From Candidatus Aminicenantota bacterium (GTDB lineage Bacteria > Acidobacteriota > Aminicenantia > UBA2199): DNA of 15,142 nucleotides. Location: contig JAGLQA010000025.1 in assembly GCA_023137075.1 (NCBI GenBank), positions 1 through 15,142 on the forward strand. Direction: 5' to 3'. Positions 1 through 5,145 of this stretch are shown piece after piece (position 1 is the stretch's first letter; every line of letters starts with the position of its first letter). The notes under the pieces are model-generated. The model was not told the DNA's origin. It saw nothing but the letters and a program-made list of their open reading frames with translations, and ran no database searches. A program made the translations under genes and the position numbers.

Positions 1-708
1 CGCATTCGTGGTTGCTGTTGGAGCTACCGCACCGGTGGTGAAGGTCATATCCGATCCATAGGTCGTGCCTCCGGCACTGACCGCTGCAACCCGGTAATGA
101 TAGGTGGTATTGCTTGCCAGCCCGGAAATGGTTTTCGATACCGGAACAGCATAGGAATAGCTCACCGGACTTTGATCCGCGGTAACGGTTGTCCCGTAAT
201 TGGTGTCCGTCCCATACTCGAAGGTGACTGTGGTGCTGATGCCATGGGCATTCACCGTGCCGTTTAACGTGGCGTTACCACCCGCGATAGACGCGGCCGC
301 GTTGGTTAAAACAGAGGGGGGGGACGGCAATGTAGTGAACGTCATGTCCGCACCATAGGTGGTACCATTGGCATTTTGGGCAACCACCCGGTAATGATAG
401 GTGGTGTTGGGCGAAAGTTCGTAAATAACCGCACTTGTCGCCGTGTCGGTTGTGCCGGTTACCGTGCCGGGGACCGCCGGGAAGGTGAATCCATACCCGG
501 TATTCAGCCCATACTCAAAAGTGACCGTAGTTTCTGCACCGTTTGCATTAACCGTACCGTTCAGGGTAACGTCCGTTGACCCGGTTTCCGAGGCCGCCCC
601 GGTAACTGCGGTAGGGGGTGATTGGGCCATAACATGCAAACCGGGCAGCAGCAATAATATTGCTAAGATAGATTGAAAAAACAATCTACTAATTTTCGAA
701 TAGTTCAT
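1..708 (-). CDS. Secreted fibronectin type III-like repeat protein (N-terminal part; runs off the window)
   Basis: The reading frame stays open from an ATG at 708 to the window edge: 236 codons with no stop, so the C-terminus is missing. Residues about 1-29 look like a Sec signal peptide: a basic start (MNYSKISR), a hydrophobic core (ILAILLLLPGL) and a probable cleavage after VMA-Q. Then come repeats of about 90-100 residues with a shared pattern: TLNGTVNA, TTVTFEYG, NTTYHYRV and TTYG-DMTFTT. Two full copies are visible and a third begins at the edge. This pattern is typical of FN3-like domains in bacterial surface or secreted proteins, which usually act in adhesion or carbohydrate/protein binding. 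AGGAGG lies just upstream of the start. The start overlaps the stop of a 36-codon ORF (ATGA), suggesting translational coupling. The exact function is unknown. Confidence 0.85.
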   Translation of the reverse strand, partial: MNYSKISRLFFQSILAILLLLPGLHVMAQSPPTAVTGAASETGSTDVTLNGTVNANGAETTVTFEYGLNTGYGFTFPAVPGTVTGTTDTATSAVIYELSPNTTYHYRVVAQNANGTTYGADMTFTTLPSPPSVLTNAAASIAGGNATLNGTVNAHGISTTVTFEYGTDTNYGTTVTADQSPVSYSYAVPVSKTISGLASNTTYHYRVAAVSAGGTTYGSDMTFTTGAVAPTATTNA

Positions 709-815
709 GAAATCCTCCTAATGTTAGCATCATTATTGACCTCTGCCATTCCTAAGAAACTTACAATAAAAAACGCTAAAACAAATAAAATTGATAGTTT
801 TTTTGTATAATTCAT
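705..815 (-). CDS. 36-aa signal-peptide-like ORF overlapping the FN3 gene start
   Basis: A short ORF starts at an ATG at 815, six bases after AGGAGG, and ends in a TGA overlapping the FN3 gene's ATG. The product begins MNYTKKLSILFVLAFFIVSF, a basic start followed by a hydrophobic segment, then about 16 polar residues. The RBS, start and first codons closely resemble those of the FN3 gene (AGGAGGACATCATGAATTAT against AGGAGGATTTCATGAACTAT). It therefore looks like a tandem duplicate of the gene's 5' end. It could be a leader peptide that couples translation, a small membrane peptide, or the remnant of a truncated duplicate. The strong RBS and exact overlap argue that it is translated; a function for the peptide itself is not established. 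Confidence 0.55.
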   Translation of the reverse strand: MNYTKKLSILFVLAFFIVSFLGMAEVNNDANIRRIS

Positions 816-957
816 GATGTCCTCCTTAAATTCTGTGTGCTGCCGGGGAGCTTAACACAACTCCCGGGAAAGGGCCGCCGGACGCTGCCATTGCACGGTC
901 CGGGCGATCGCGCCTTAAAATATATTGTTTATTAAACCAGCCAACCATTACCATAAC
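816..957 (-). promoter_or_regulatory. Structured 5' leader of the FN3 operon
   Basis: About 140 nt separate the predicted transcription start from the 36-codon ORF. The promoter-distal half is GC-rich and can form three hairpins: GGCG/CGCC at 903-914, CCGGAC/GTCCGG at 878-903, and CCGGGGAG/CTCCCGG with one bulge at 843-867. The first two share a base and are mutually exclusive at their edge. I could not match this to a riboswitch family; the conserved c-di-GMP-I core (CACGCA...GGCAAACC) is absent. It may be a cis-regulatory RNA or only a stabilising leader. Confidence 0.4.
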
Positions 958-963
958 AGTTGC

Positions 964-992
964 ATATTAGCATGGAAAAACGATTCCGTCAA
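964..992 (-). promoter_or_regulatory. Sigma70-type promoter for the FN3 operon
   Basis: On the minus strand, TTGACG (987-992) is separated by exactly 17 nt from TAATAT (964-969). The predicted start near 957 gives the structured leader described above. Confidence 0.7.
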
Positions 993-1049
993 CTTTTAAT
1001 CCCATTTTTTTTAAGACAATAATATTTTTAATTTTTTTTAAAAAAAGAC

Positions 1050-1078
1050 TTGACATTTACTAGCAAAACTACTACAAT
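1050..1078 (+). promoter_or_regulatory. Strong sigma70-type promoter for a candidate small RNA
   Basis: A perfect -35 TTGACA (1050-1055), a 17-nt spacer and TACAAT (1073-1078) sit downstream of an A/T-rich tract that could act as an UP element. No ORF follows; an intrinsic terminator ends about 160 nt downstream. Confidence 0.7.
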
Positions 1079-1084
1079 GTAGCA

Positions 1085-1247
1085 GCTTGTTCGGGCCGAA
1101 AACGGGCGTTATTTTTTGCAAAAAGGAACATTATAAACACCTTACGCATAATGAGTTTAACTCTAGTTTAACTCCTCCATGAAGGGGCATTCTCTTCTCT
1201 CCTCCTTAACAATTTATTAAAAAGAGAAAAGGATGCCCCCCTTTTTC
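1085..1247 (+). ncRNA. Candidate small non-coding RNA or terminated leader
   Basis: The stretch is bounded by a consensus promoter (1050-1078) and a rho-independent terminator (1184-1246), giving a transcript of about 160 nt. It holds no convincing ORF; the longest with a start is 13 codons and has no Shine-Dalgarno site. Internal features include TTCGG/CCGAA and TTTTTGCAAAAA inverted repeats and two copies of AGTTTAACT (1154-1174), the first within the palindrome GAGTTTAACTC. The downstream CBS gene has its own promoter after the terminator, so this may be an independent sRNA. An attenuator upstream of that gene is also possible. I do not recognise a known RNA family. Confidence 0.5.
1184..1246 (+). 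terminator. Intrinsic terminator of the candidate sRNA
   Basis: GGGGCAT (1184-1190) pairs with ATGCCCC (1233-1239). The stem continues inward through TTCTCT (1195-1200) and AGAGAA (1223-1228). A run of five Ts follows at 1242-1246, after extra Cs. Confidence 0.65.
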
Positions 1248-1302
1248 CCTGATCCCAGAGTTTGTTACCTGAAATCTTCAACCGGCTATCGATAAAATAC
1301 TG

Positions 1303-1331
1303 TTGACAAAACTCGCAAGCTGTACTATATT
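1303..1331 (+). promoter_or_regulatory. Sigma70-type promoter of the CBS-domain gene
   Basis: TTGACA (1303-1308), a 17-nt spacer and TATATT (1326-1331) place the transcription start near 1338, about 32 nt before the ATG. The leader carries the Shine-Dalgarno GGAGGT at 1360-1365. Confidence 0.8.
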
Positions 1332-1369
1332 GGTTACGTTAAAATAATTGAAATTAAACGGAGGTAACG

Positions 1370-1804
1370 ATGATAAATGTTCGTGATATTTTAAAAGAGA
1401 AAGGGGATACTGTTTACACCGTAACTCCTAAAACAACGATATACGAGAGCTTAGAAAAGATGTCGGCTCACGATGTGGGTTCCATGCTGGTTATGGAAAA
1501 TGAAAAACTACAGGGTATTGTTACGGAAAGAGACTATATGAAAAAGGTAGTCCTGCTTGGGCGGTCATCTAAAAATACAAATGCCGAATCAATAATGACC
1601 GCTAATCCGATCTGCGTGTCGCCGACAGATTCCGTGGATAATGCCCTGGCTATAATGACCAAAGAGCGCTGCAGGCATTTGCCGGTATTCGATGAGGGTA
1701 AAATCATCGGGGTCGTGTCCATAGGTGACCTTGTTAAGAAAAAAATAAGCGCTATGGAAGCGGCCATTAAACACCTGAATGATTATATTTCATCAACCGG
1801 TTAA
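1370..1804 (+). CDS. Stand-alone tandem CBS-domain protein
   Basis: The 144-aa protein is made almost entirely of two CBS domains (a Bateman module). CBS1 covers about residues 9-65 (VTPKTTIYESLEKMSAHDVGSMLVM, then GIVTERDYMKKV). CBS2 covers about 73-130 (IMTANPICVSPTDSVDNALAIM, then HLPVFDEGKIIGVVSIGDLVKK). Such modules bind adenosine nucleotides (AMP, ATP, SAM and others) and usually act as energy or ligand sensors. There is no catalytic or membrane part, so a cytoplasmic regulatory role in trans is likely, with the partner unknown. The start is well supported by GGAGGT five bases upstream and a consensus promoter. The gene appears monocistronic; the next gene is convergent. Confidence 0.9.
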   Translation: MINVRDILKEKGDTVYTVTPKTTIYESLEKMSAHDVGSMLVMENEKLQGIVTERDYMKKVVLLGRSSKNTNAESIMTANPICVSPTDSVDNALAIMTKERCRHLPVFDEGKIIGVVSIGDLVKKKISAMEAAIKHLNDYISSTG

Positions 1805-1863
1805 CAATAAACCTTCTTTAATATACTTAATAATATTCAGAATACCGACAGGAACCGGGGAGT

Positions 1864-2250
1864 TTAAATTGTTTTTCCCAGGTTCTCCCTGAAGAAGCTG
1901 CAGCTAAAGCAGTTTTCGGAAGCACCGCCCGAAAGAAATTCCTCATGGATGCAGGTCTTCCCGGTTAAAAACCAGCAAAAAAAACCCTCACTTGCCAGCC
2001 AGGCAATACAATGTTCCCGAATATCTACCGGGCAGTCCTTGACATTCCAGCATAAAATTTCCTTGTCGAATTTGTCCATATTTAGCTTGAAAAGGAGATA
2101 ATAGAGAATCCTCTCCACATTTCCCGGTACGTTCCTGAAACCCTGTTCGTAACTCTCTACTGTTTTGTGGGATATACCAAGAAGCAGTGAAATTTCTTTC
2201 TGGGTTTTGCCCAATCTTTTTCTTATTTTTACAAACTCTTCCTTTATCAT
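1864..2250 (-). CDS. XRE-type helix-turn-helix protein with a C-terminal two-CW-like cysteine domain
   Basis: The 128-aa protein has two parts. Residues about 3-45 are a Cro/CI-type helix-turn-helix (IRKRLGKTQKEISLLLGISHKTVESYEQG), expected to bind DNA. Residues about 67-120 carry seven cysteines (C68, C73, C81, C92, C100, C114, C117), two in Cys-Trp pairs (C68-W69 and C92-W93). This matches the two-CW type of small cysteine-rich domain seen in signalling proteins of anaerobes; metal binding or redox sensing is an inference. It may be a redox- or metal-responsive repressor. The ATG at 2250 is preceded only by a weak purine stretch (AGGCTGCA). It lies downstream of, and in the same direction as, the PerR-like gene, but has its own promoter candidate. 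Confidence 0.8.
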   Translation of the reverse strand: MIKEEFVKIRKRLGKTQKEISLLLGISHKTVESYEQGFRNVPGNVERILYYLLFKLNMDKFDKEILCWNVKDCPVDIREHCIAWLASEGFFCWFLTGKTCIHEEFLSGGASENCFSCSFFRENLGKTI

Positions 2251-2323
2251 TGCAGCCTATATTTGTGCGAAAAAAAACTATGAAGCACTCGATTGATGTT
2301 AGTTATAGCCATATCCAAAATAA

Positions 2324-2353
2324 ATTATAACACAAATAACCTCGTATGTTCAA
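2324..2353 (-). promoter_or_regulatory. Promoter of the HTH/two-CW gene
   Basis: On the minus strand TTGAAC (2348-2353), an 18-nt spacer and TATAAT (2324-2329) with a TGT extended -10 are seen. The predicted leader is about 65 nt. Confidence 0.6.
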
Positions 2354-2409
2354 CAATTCCCACGAATTCAAAATTACCCTAATTGATAAAAAATTCAGGA
2401 ATGCCCCTC

Positions 2410-2820
2410 TTAACGGCAATTTTTGCAGATACCTTTAAAATAAAAATGGTGTTCGGTAACGGAGTGTTCCGCCAACATCGGTATATCAATCTTTGAAAGA
2501 TCGATATCCAGGTCATACACCTTCGTGCATTTGCGACATTTAAAGTGCCCGTGAACCGATGTGTCGGCATCGTACCTGGTTTCATTTTCTTCAATTATAA
2601 TAATCGACGCAATCTCCTTTTCTATAAAGAGGTTGAGTGTATTGTATACTGTTGTTTTAGAAAGGGTAGGAATCCGGGGAACCAATTTCCTGTATATCAT
2701 ATCAACAGTGGGATGATTGCGATTTCTAAGCAGGTATTCAAAGATTTTGATTCTTTGATAAGAAGGCTTGATACCGCGAGTTTTTAAATGCTTACAAGCA
2801 TTTTCCATTTTTGTAATCAT
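2410..2820 (-). CDS. PerR-type Fur-family transcriptional regulator
   Basis: The 136-aa protein has a Fur-family winged helix (about residues 8-80, with TVYNTLNLF) and a dimerisation/metal domain. The structural Zn site is CxxC...CxxC: C95, C98, C132, C135. The regulatory site residues H36, D84, H90, H92 and D103 line up, offset by one, with H37, D85, H91, H93 and D104 of Bacillus subtilis PerR as I remember it. An Asp at the last position is the PerR feature; Fur has Glu there. It is therefore probably a metal-dependent peroxide sensor that represses oxidative-stress genes. The annotated ATG (2820) lies within a PerR-like operator, 8 nt after the -10. Met5 (codon at 2806-2808) is an alternative start; neither has a Shine-Dalgarno site. 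It is divergent from pylD. Confidence 0.88.
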   Translation of the reverse strand: MITKMENACKHLKTRGIKPSYQRIKIFEYLLRNRNHPTVDMIYRKLVPRIPTLSKTTVYNTLNLFIEKEIASIIIIEENETRYDADTSVHGHFKCRKCTKVYDLDIDLSKIDIPMLAEHSVTEHHFYFKGICKNCR

Positions 2821-2825
2821 TACAA
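2811..2825. promoter_or_regulatory. PerR/Fur-type operator, likely autoregulatory
   Basis: TTGTAATCATTACAA is a perfect 7-1-7 inverted repeat and close to the PerR box consensus TTATAATNATTATAA. It covers the predicted transcription start and the first ATG of the PerR-like gene, a position suited to repression. Confidence 0.7.
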
Positions 2826-2828
2826 AGT

Positions 2829-2857
2829 ATGGTATTCCAAAAAAACACTTTTGTCAA
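2829..2857 (-). promoter_or_regulatory. Promoter of the PerR-like gene
   Basis: On the minus strand TTGACA (2852-2857), a 17-nt spacer and TACCAT (2829-2834) are present. The start would fall near 2822, giving either a nearly leaderless mRNA or a leader of about 14 nt if Met5 is used. Confidence 0.65.
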
Positions 2858-2968
2858 GCCTGCAACGCAGAAAACAACCGTAAAAAAGCAAAAAAACTGC
2901 TAAGAGAAAGGTCTCTGCAGGCACGGCACGCCGGGCCTCTACTTGTAATTTTTCGAAAGCTGTAAATA

Positions 2969-2977
2969 TGATATAAT
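2969..2977 (+). promoter_or_regulatory. Extended -10 promoter element upstream of pylD
   Basis: TGATATAAT gives a consensus TATAAT (2972-2977) with an extended TGN. No good -35 is seen at 16-18 nt, which is common for extended -10 promoters. The predicted leader is about 90 nt. The same TATGATATAATA string recurs upstream of pylSn. Confidence 0.5.
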
Positions 2978-3036
2978 AGAAATTTAAGAATTATCAAAAC
3001 AAAGGATTGCGGCCATGAAGATAATGCCATTCATTT

Positions 3037-3050
3037 CCGATTATAATCGG
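3037..3050. promoter_or_regulatory. Palindromic operator candidate in the pylD leader
   Basis: CCGATTATAATCGG is a perfect 14-bp palindrome with no loop, about 53-66 nt downstream of the predicted pylD start and 22 nt before the pylD ATG. A loopless palindrome suggests protein binding to DNA rather than an RNA hairpin. The regulator is unknown. Confidence 0.45.
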
Positions 3051-3072
3051 GTATGTTATGGGGAGGTAACAA

Positions 3073-3906
3073 ATGACCCGGCTGAAAGTTGATGATATTA
3101 AAGATATTGAAAAACAATTGCGGCAGTATGATGACGAATTGCTGCGCAAGACCGGCTGCACATTGACAGGTATTGCCTGTCACGCGGTGGGCGTAAAGGA
3201 GGAAGAGATACGCCGGATTCTTTCCACTACGCCGGCGGCAGTGGTGCCTATTACCAGTGGCCGGGGTGCGATTACCGGTTTTTCCCACACAGTAAAAGCT
3301 ATCCTGGAGTTTATTGGAGTCGGGGCTTTTATTACCACACAAAGCGATGTGGCCGGTACGGCAGAAGCCTTTGAAAAAGGGGCTCACCTGTTATTCATGG
3401 CTGATGACCAACGGTTTGTGGCTCTCAATTTGAAAGATCGTTCCGTGGTGGATAATGCAGCGGCCGCGGGAAAAGGTTTCGCGGCCGGTCTGGATTTGAT
3501 GGGCGGAGGATTAGCGGAGGAAAAGGTGATGGTATTGGGCTGCGGCCCGGTGGGGTTCGCTGCTGTTTTTCACCTGTTCAGTTTAAAAGCAAGGGTGTCG
3601 GTTTACGATACCCTGTCCGGCTGCAGCCATGGATTGAGAGAAAAGATAAGCGAACAATTAAATATAACGATCAATATCGAGAAAGATCTGAAACAGGCAT
3701 TGTCTAAATACCGGTTCATTATTGATGCCACGAATGCGGCAGGTATCATTTCCGAAGGAGTTATTACTCCTTTAACATTTATCGCTGCCCCGGGTTTGCC
3801 TTTGGGTTTAACACCGGGGGCTGTGACAAAAATATCCGGTAGATTGCTGCACGACCCACTGCAGATCGGGGTGGCTGTGATGGCTGTTGAAGCCGTAAAA
3901 GGTTAA
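3073..3906 (+). CDS. pylD: 3-methylornithyl-N6-lysine dehydrogenase PylD (pyrrolysine biosynthesis)
   Basis: PylD performs the last step of pyrrolysine biosynthesis: it oxidises 3-methylornithyl-N6-lysine with NAD+, after which the ring closes to give L-pyrrolysine. The 277-aa protein matches the family over most of its length. Residues about 58-72 read VVPITSGRGAITGFS (archaeal PylD has VPVTSGNGIIGNFS from memory), followed by FMADD (108-112) and a Rossmann nucleotide site at 153-179 with G156-x-G158-x-x-G161 and an acidic D179 that favours NAD+. Archaeal PylD is about 260 aa, so the size fits. The ATG follows GGGGAGGT. The gene lies before pylSn, as in bacterial pyl clusters, but pylB and pylC are not upstream; a PerR-like gene is divergent instead. 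Confidence 0.9.
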   Translation: MTRLKVDDIKDIEKQLRQYDDELLRKTGCTLTGIACHAVGVKEEEIRRILSTTPAAVVPITSGRGAITGFSHTVKAILEFIGVGAFITTQSDVAGTAEAFEKGAHLLFMADDQRFVALNLKDRSVVDNAAAAGKGFAAGLDLMGGGLAEEKVMVLGCGPVGFAAVFHLFSLKARVSVYDTLSGCSHGLREKISEQLNITINIEKDLKQALSKYRFIIDATNAAGIISEGVITPLTFIAAPGLPLGLTPGAVTKISGRLLHDPLQIGVAVMAVEAVKG

Positions 3907-3969
3907 CCTTTCAAATTACATACGGATTGCTGCGGATTGCTTTCCGGAATTGTATTACATTTCGGCATG

Positions 3970-3999
3970 TTGATATATTGCCGAATTTTATGATATAAT
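3970..3999 (+). promoter_or_regulatory. Promoter of pylSn
   Basis: TTGATA (3970-3975), an 18-nt spacer and TATAAT (3994-3999) with a TGA extended -10 are seen. Transcription would start near 4006, only about 9 nt before the ATG. Confidence 0.6.
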
Positions 4000-4014
4000 A
4001 AATTTTCGATTATC

Positions 4015-4362
4015 ATGAAAGAGAAAAGCAACCTTAAGAAACCGGCAAAACGTTACTACCGCAAACGGGTAGAACTACTACGATTAATCGATAAGATAAA
4101 ATTGTGGCCTTCGCGTAAAGGTTTCCTGCATGGCATTAGAGCAGTTGAAGGGGTAGGGGAGCAGGTAAAAATAACTACTCACTGCAATAAAAGCTTTATC
4201 GTCAACAATTCCCGGAACTGCCGGGCGGCTCGCTGGTTGCGGAACAAATGGTTCAAAGGCACATGTCCTGATTGCGGCGTTCCGCAGTGGAAATTGGATA
4301 AGTTTTCAGCTACTCGCTTTAAACGCCACCACGGTTCCTTTCTACCTGATAATCAAAAATAA
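4015..4362 (+). CDS. pylSn: Pyrrolysyl-tRNA synthetase N-terminal domain protein PylSn (tRNA-Pyl binding)
   Basis: In bacteria pyrrolysyl-tRNA synthetase is split: PylSn binds tRNA-Pyl and the separate PylSc charges it. This 115-aa protein matches the N-terminal domain. It has LWPSRKGFLHGI (30-41), then FIVNNSRNCRAARWLRNKW (61-79, against VVNNSRSSRTARALRH in Methanosarcina), then CPDC. The Zn ligands H39, C57, C84 and C87 keep the H-x17-C-x26-C-x2-C spacing of the archaeal enzyme as I recall it. A basic N-terminus (KKPAKRYYRKR) suits RNA binding. The gene is 108 nt after pylD with its own promoter and no Shine-Dalgarno site before the ATG. No pylSc, pylB, pylC or tRNA-Pyl is visible in the window, so the rest of the system must lie elsewhere or be lost. 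Confidence 0.94.
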   Translation: MKEKSNLKKPAKRYYRKRVELLRLIDKIKLWPSRKGFLHGIRAVEGVGEQVKITTHCNKSFIVNNSRNCRAARWLRNKWFKGTCPDCGVPQWKLDKFSATRFKRHHGSFLPDNQK

Positions 4363-4455
4363 ATAAAAAATGGGACAGCATCTCAGGCGCAATAGATAAA
4401 CAACTGCCTTTGATAGAATAACAGCGCTCACCGTCTAATCTACCGGGTTTCTTCG

Positions 4456-4779
4456 TTACATGTTTATTGTGATTGCCAGGGCAACCTCAGTCGGTTTGGC
4501 GCTGTCGGAAGCCGTGATTTCTACCTGCCAATCTGCGTCTGAGGGTGTGATTTTATCCTTGCCGTTCTTCACTTCAGCTTTGACTTCACGTCCTTCTGTC
4601 CCTCCTGATGAGGGGGTCAATGTAAATGCTAACTTTTTGTCGTCCTGTTTTTTATCAAACTCATATGCATAACCGCTGGGGGCAAGTATAACTTTATCAT
4701 TCACCCCTTTTACCGTAATATTGACACCACATTCCGGGCGGAATGCATTCTGAATTGAGCCTTTAAATTCGTGAGACAT
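4456..4779 (-). CDS. Hypothetical 107-aa protein, probably beta-rich
   Basis: I do not recognise the family. The product starts MSHEFKGSIQNAF and has no signal peptide or membrane segment. It is rich in alternating hydrophobic and charged residues (VNITVKGVNDKVILAP, AFTLTPSSGG, REVKAEVKNGKDK, WQVEITASD, VALAITINM), which suggests a small all-beta fold, with a single cysteine at residue 17. The ATG is preceded by a strong AGGAGG at good spacing and a consensus promoter with 17-nt spacing lies upstream, so it is very likely expressed, perhaps highly. It is convergent with pylSn and divergent from the Mo/W operon, apparently monocistronic. No function is assigned. Confidence 0.75.
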   Translation of the reverse strand: MSHEFKGSIQNAFRPECGVNITVKGVNDKVILAPSGYAYEFDKKQDDKKLAFTLTPSSGGTEGREVKAEVKNGKDKITPSDADWQVEITASDSAKPTEVALAITINM

Positions 4780-4845
4780 ATGTGAACCTCCTGAAATTAT
4801 ATAATCTGACCATTATTCTTTTAAATCCTGAATTTATAAAAGGAT

Positions 4846-4874
4846 ATATTAAAGAAAATTGTCTTTGCTGTCAA
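4846..4874 (-). promoter_or_regulatory. Strong promoter of the 107-aa protein gene
   Basis: On the minus strand a perfect TTGACA (4869-4874), a 17-nt spacer and TAATAT (4846-4851) are present. The predicted leader of about 60 nt ends at AGGAGG just before the ATG at 4779. Confidence 0.75.
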
Positions 4875-4946
4875 GCCATTTAGAGTTTTTTTATCAATAT
4901 TTTTTTTGATACTATCGGGCATTATGGCAATTCATTGTTTTCTAAA

Positions 4947-4975
4947 TTGACCGGAACGGTTTTTTCTGGTATTAT
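4947..4975 (+). promoter_or_regulatory. Promoter of the Mo/W (wtp-moe-moa) operon
   Basis: TTGACC (4947-4952), a 17-nt spacer and TATTAT (4970-4975) place the start near 4982, immediately before the structured leader. Confidence 0.75.
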
Positions 4976-4984
4976 TAGCATTCA

Positions 4985-5122
4985 AATTTCTCCGAGCTTT
5001 GCGGGCTAAGGCTGAAGTTATGCCCCGGAGCCGATAGGGTATACCTGGAAACGGGTTTGCCTCCCGTGTTTGGAAAGGAGAAATAGGTCAGGTCACAGCG
5101 ACGGTTTCCCTTTCCAAACATG
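4985..5122 (+). promoter_or_regulatory. Moco/Tuco-type riboswitch candidate
   Basis: The leader is compact and highly structured. CTCCG (4990-4994) pairs with CGGAG (5026-5030), enclosing GGGC (5003-5006) with GCCC (5022-5025). The inner junction CTAAG (5006-5010) and TATG (5019-5022) resembles the 11-nt GNRA tetraloop receptor. ACCTG-GAAA-CGGGT (5043-5056) supplies a matching GAAA tetraloop, but CGGG can instead pair with CCCG at 5063-5066. A perfect 12-bp inverted repeat, 5067-5078 with 5109-5120, ends 25 nt before the wtpA start and could be the expression platform. A GNRA loop/receptor and placement before Mo/W genes fit the Moco/Tuco RNA class as I remember it. There is no T-tract, so control may be at translation. 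Covariance-model confirmation is lacking. Confidence 0.68.
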
Positions 5123-5145
5123 CGATAAATCAAGAGGTTTGCTTT

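Noticed and set aside
843..914. c-di-GMP-I (GEMM) riboswitch before the FN3 gene
   Set aside because: The conserved core sequences of that class are not present, although hairpins are.
1179..1220. 13-codon leader peptide ORF in the sRNA region
   Set aside because: It has no Shine-Dalgarno site and overlaps the terminator stem; no run of regulatory codons was seen.
2768..2965. 65-codon plus-strand ORF upstream of pylD
   Set aside because: It is mostly antisense to the start of the PerR-like gene and its promoter, with lysine-rich low-complexity sequence and no RBS.
3015..3092. 25-codon ORF overlapping the pylD start
   Set aside because: It is in another frame and overlaps the pylD start, with only a weak AAGGA upstream and no sign of coding selection. 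It could be a leader peptide but support is thin.
4363..4455. Possible tRNA-Pyl just after pylSn
   Set aside because: I looked for a CTCTAAA-type anticodon loop flanked by a 5-6 bp stem and an acceptor stem on both strands and found none; the segment contains AATAGAT but no cloverleaf.
4877..4886. CTCTAAA on the minus strand as a tRNA-Pyl anticodon loop
   Set aside because: It is flanked by a run of As and by TGGCTTGACA, with no anticodon stem; the neighbouring TTGACA is the -35 of the 107-aa gene.
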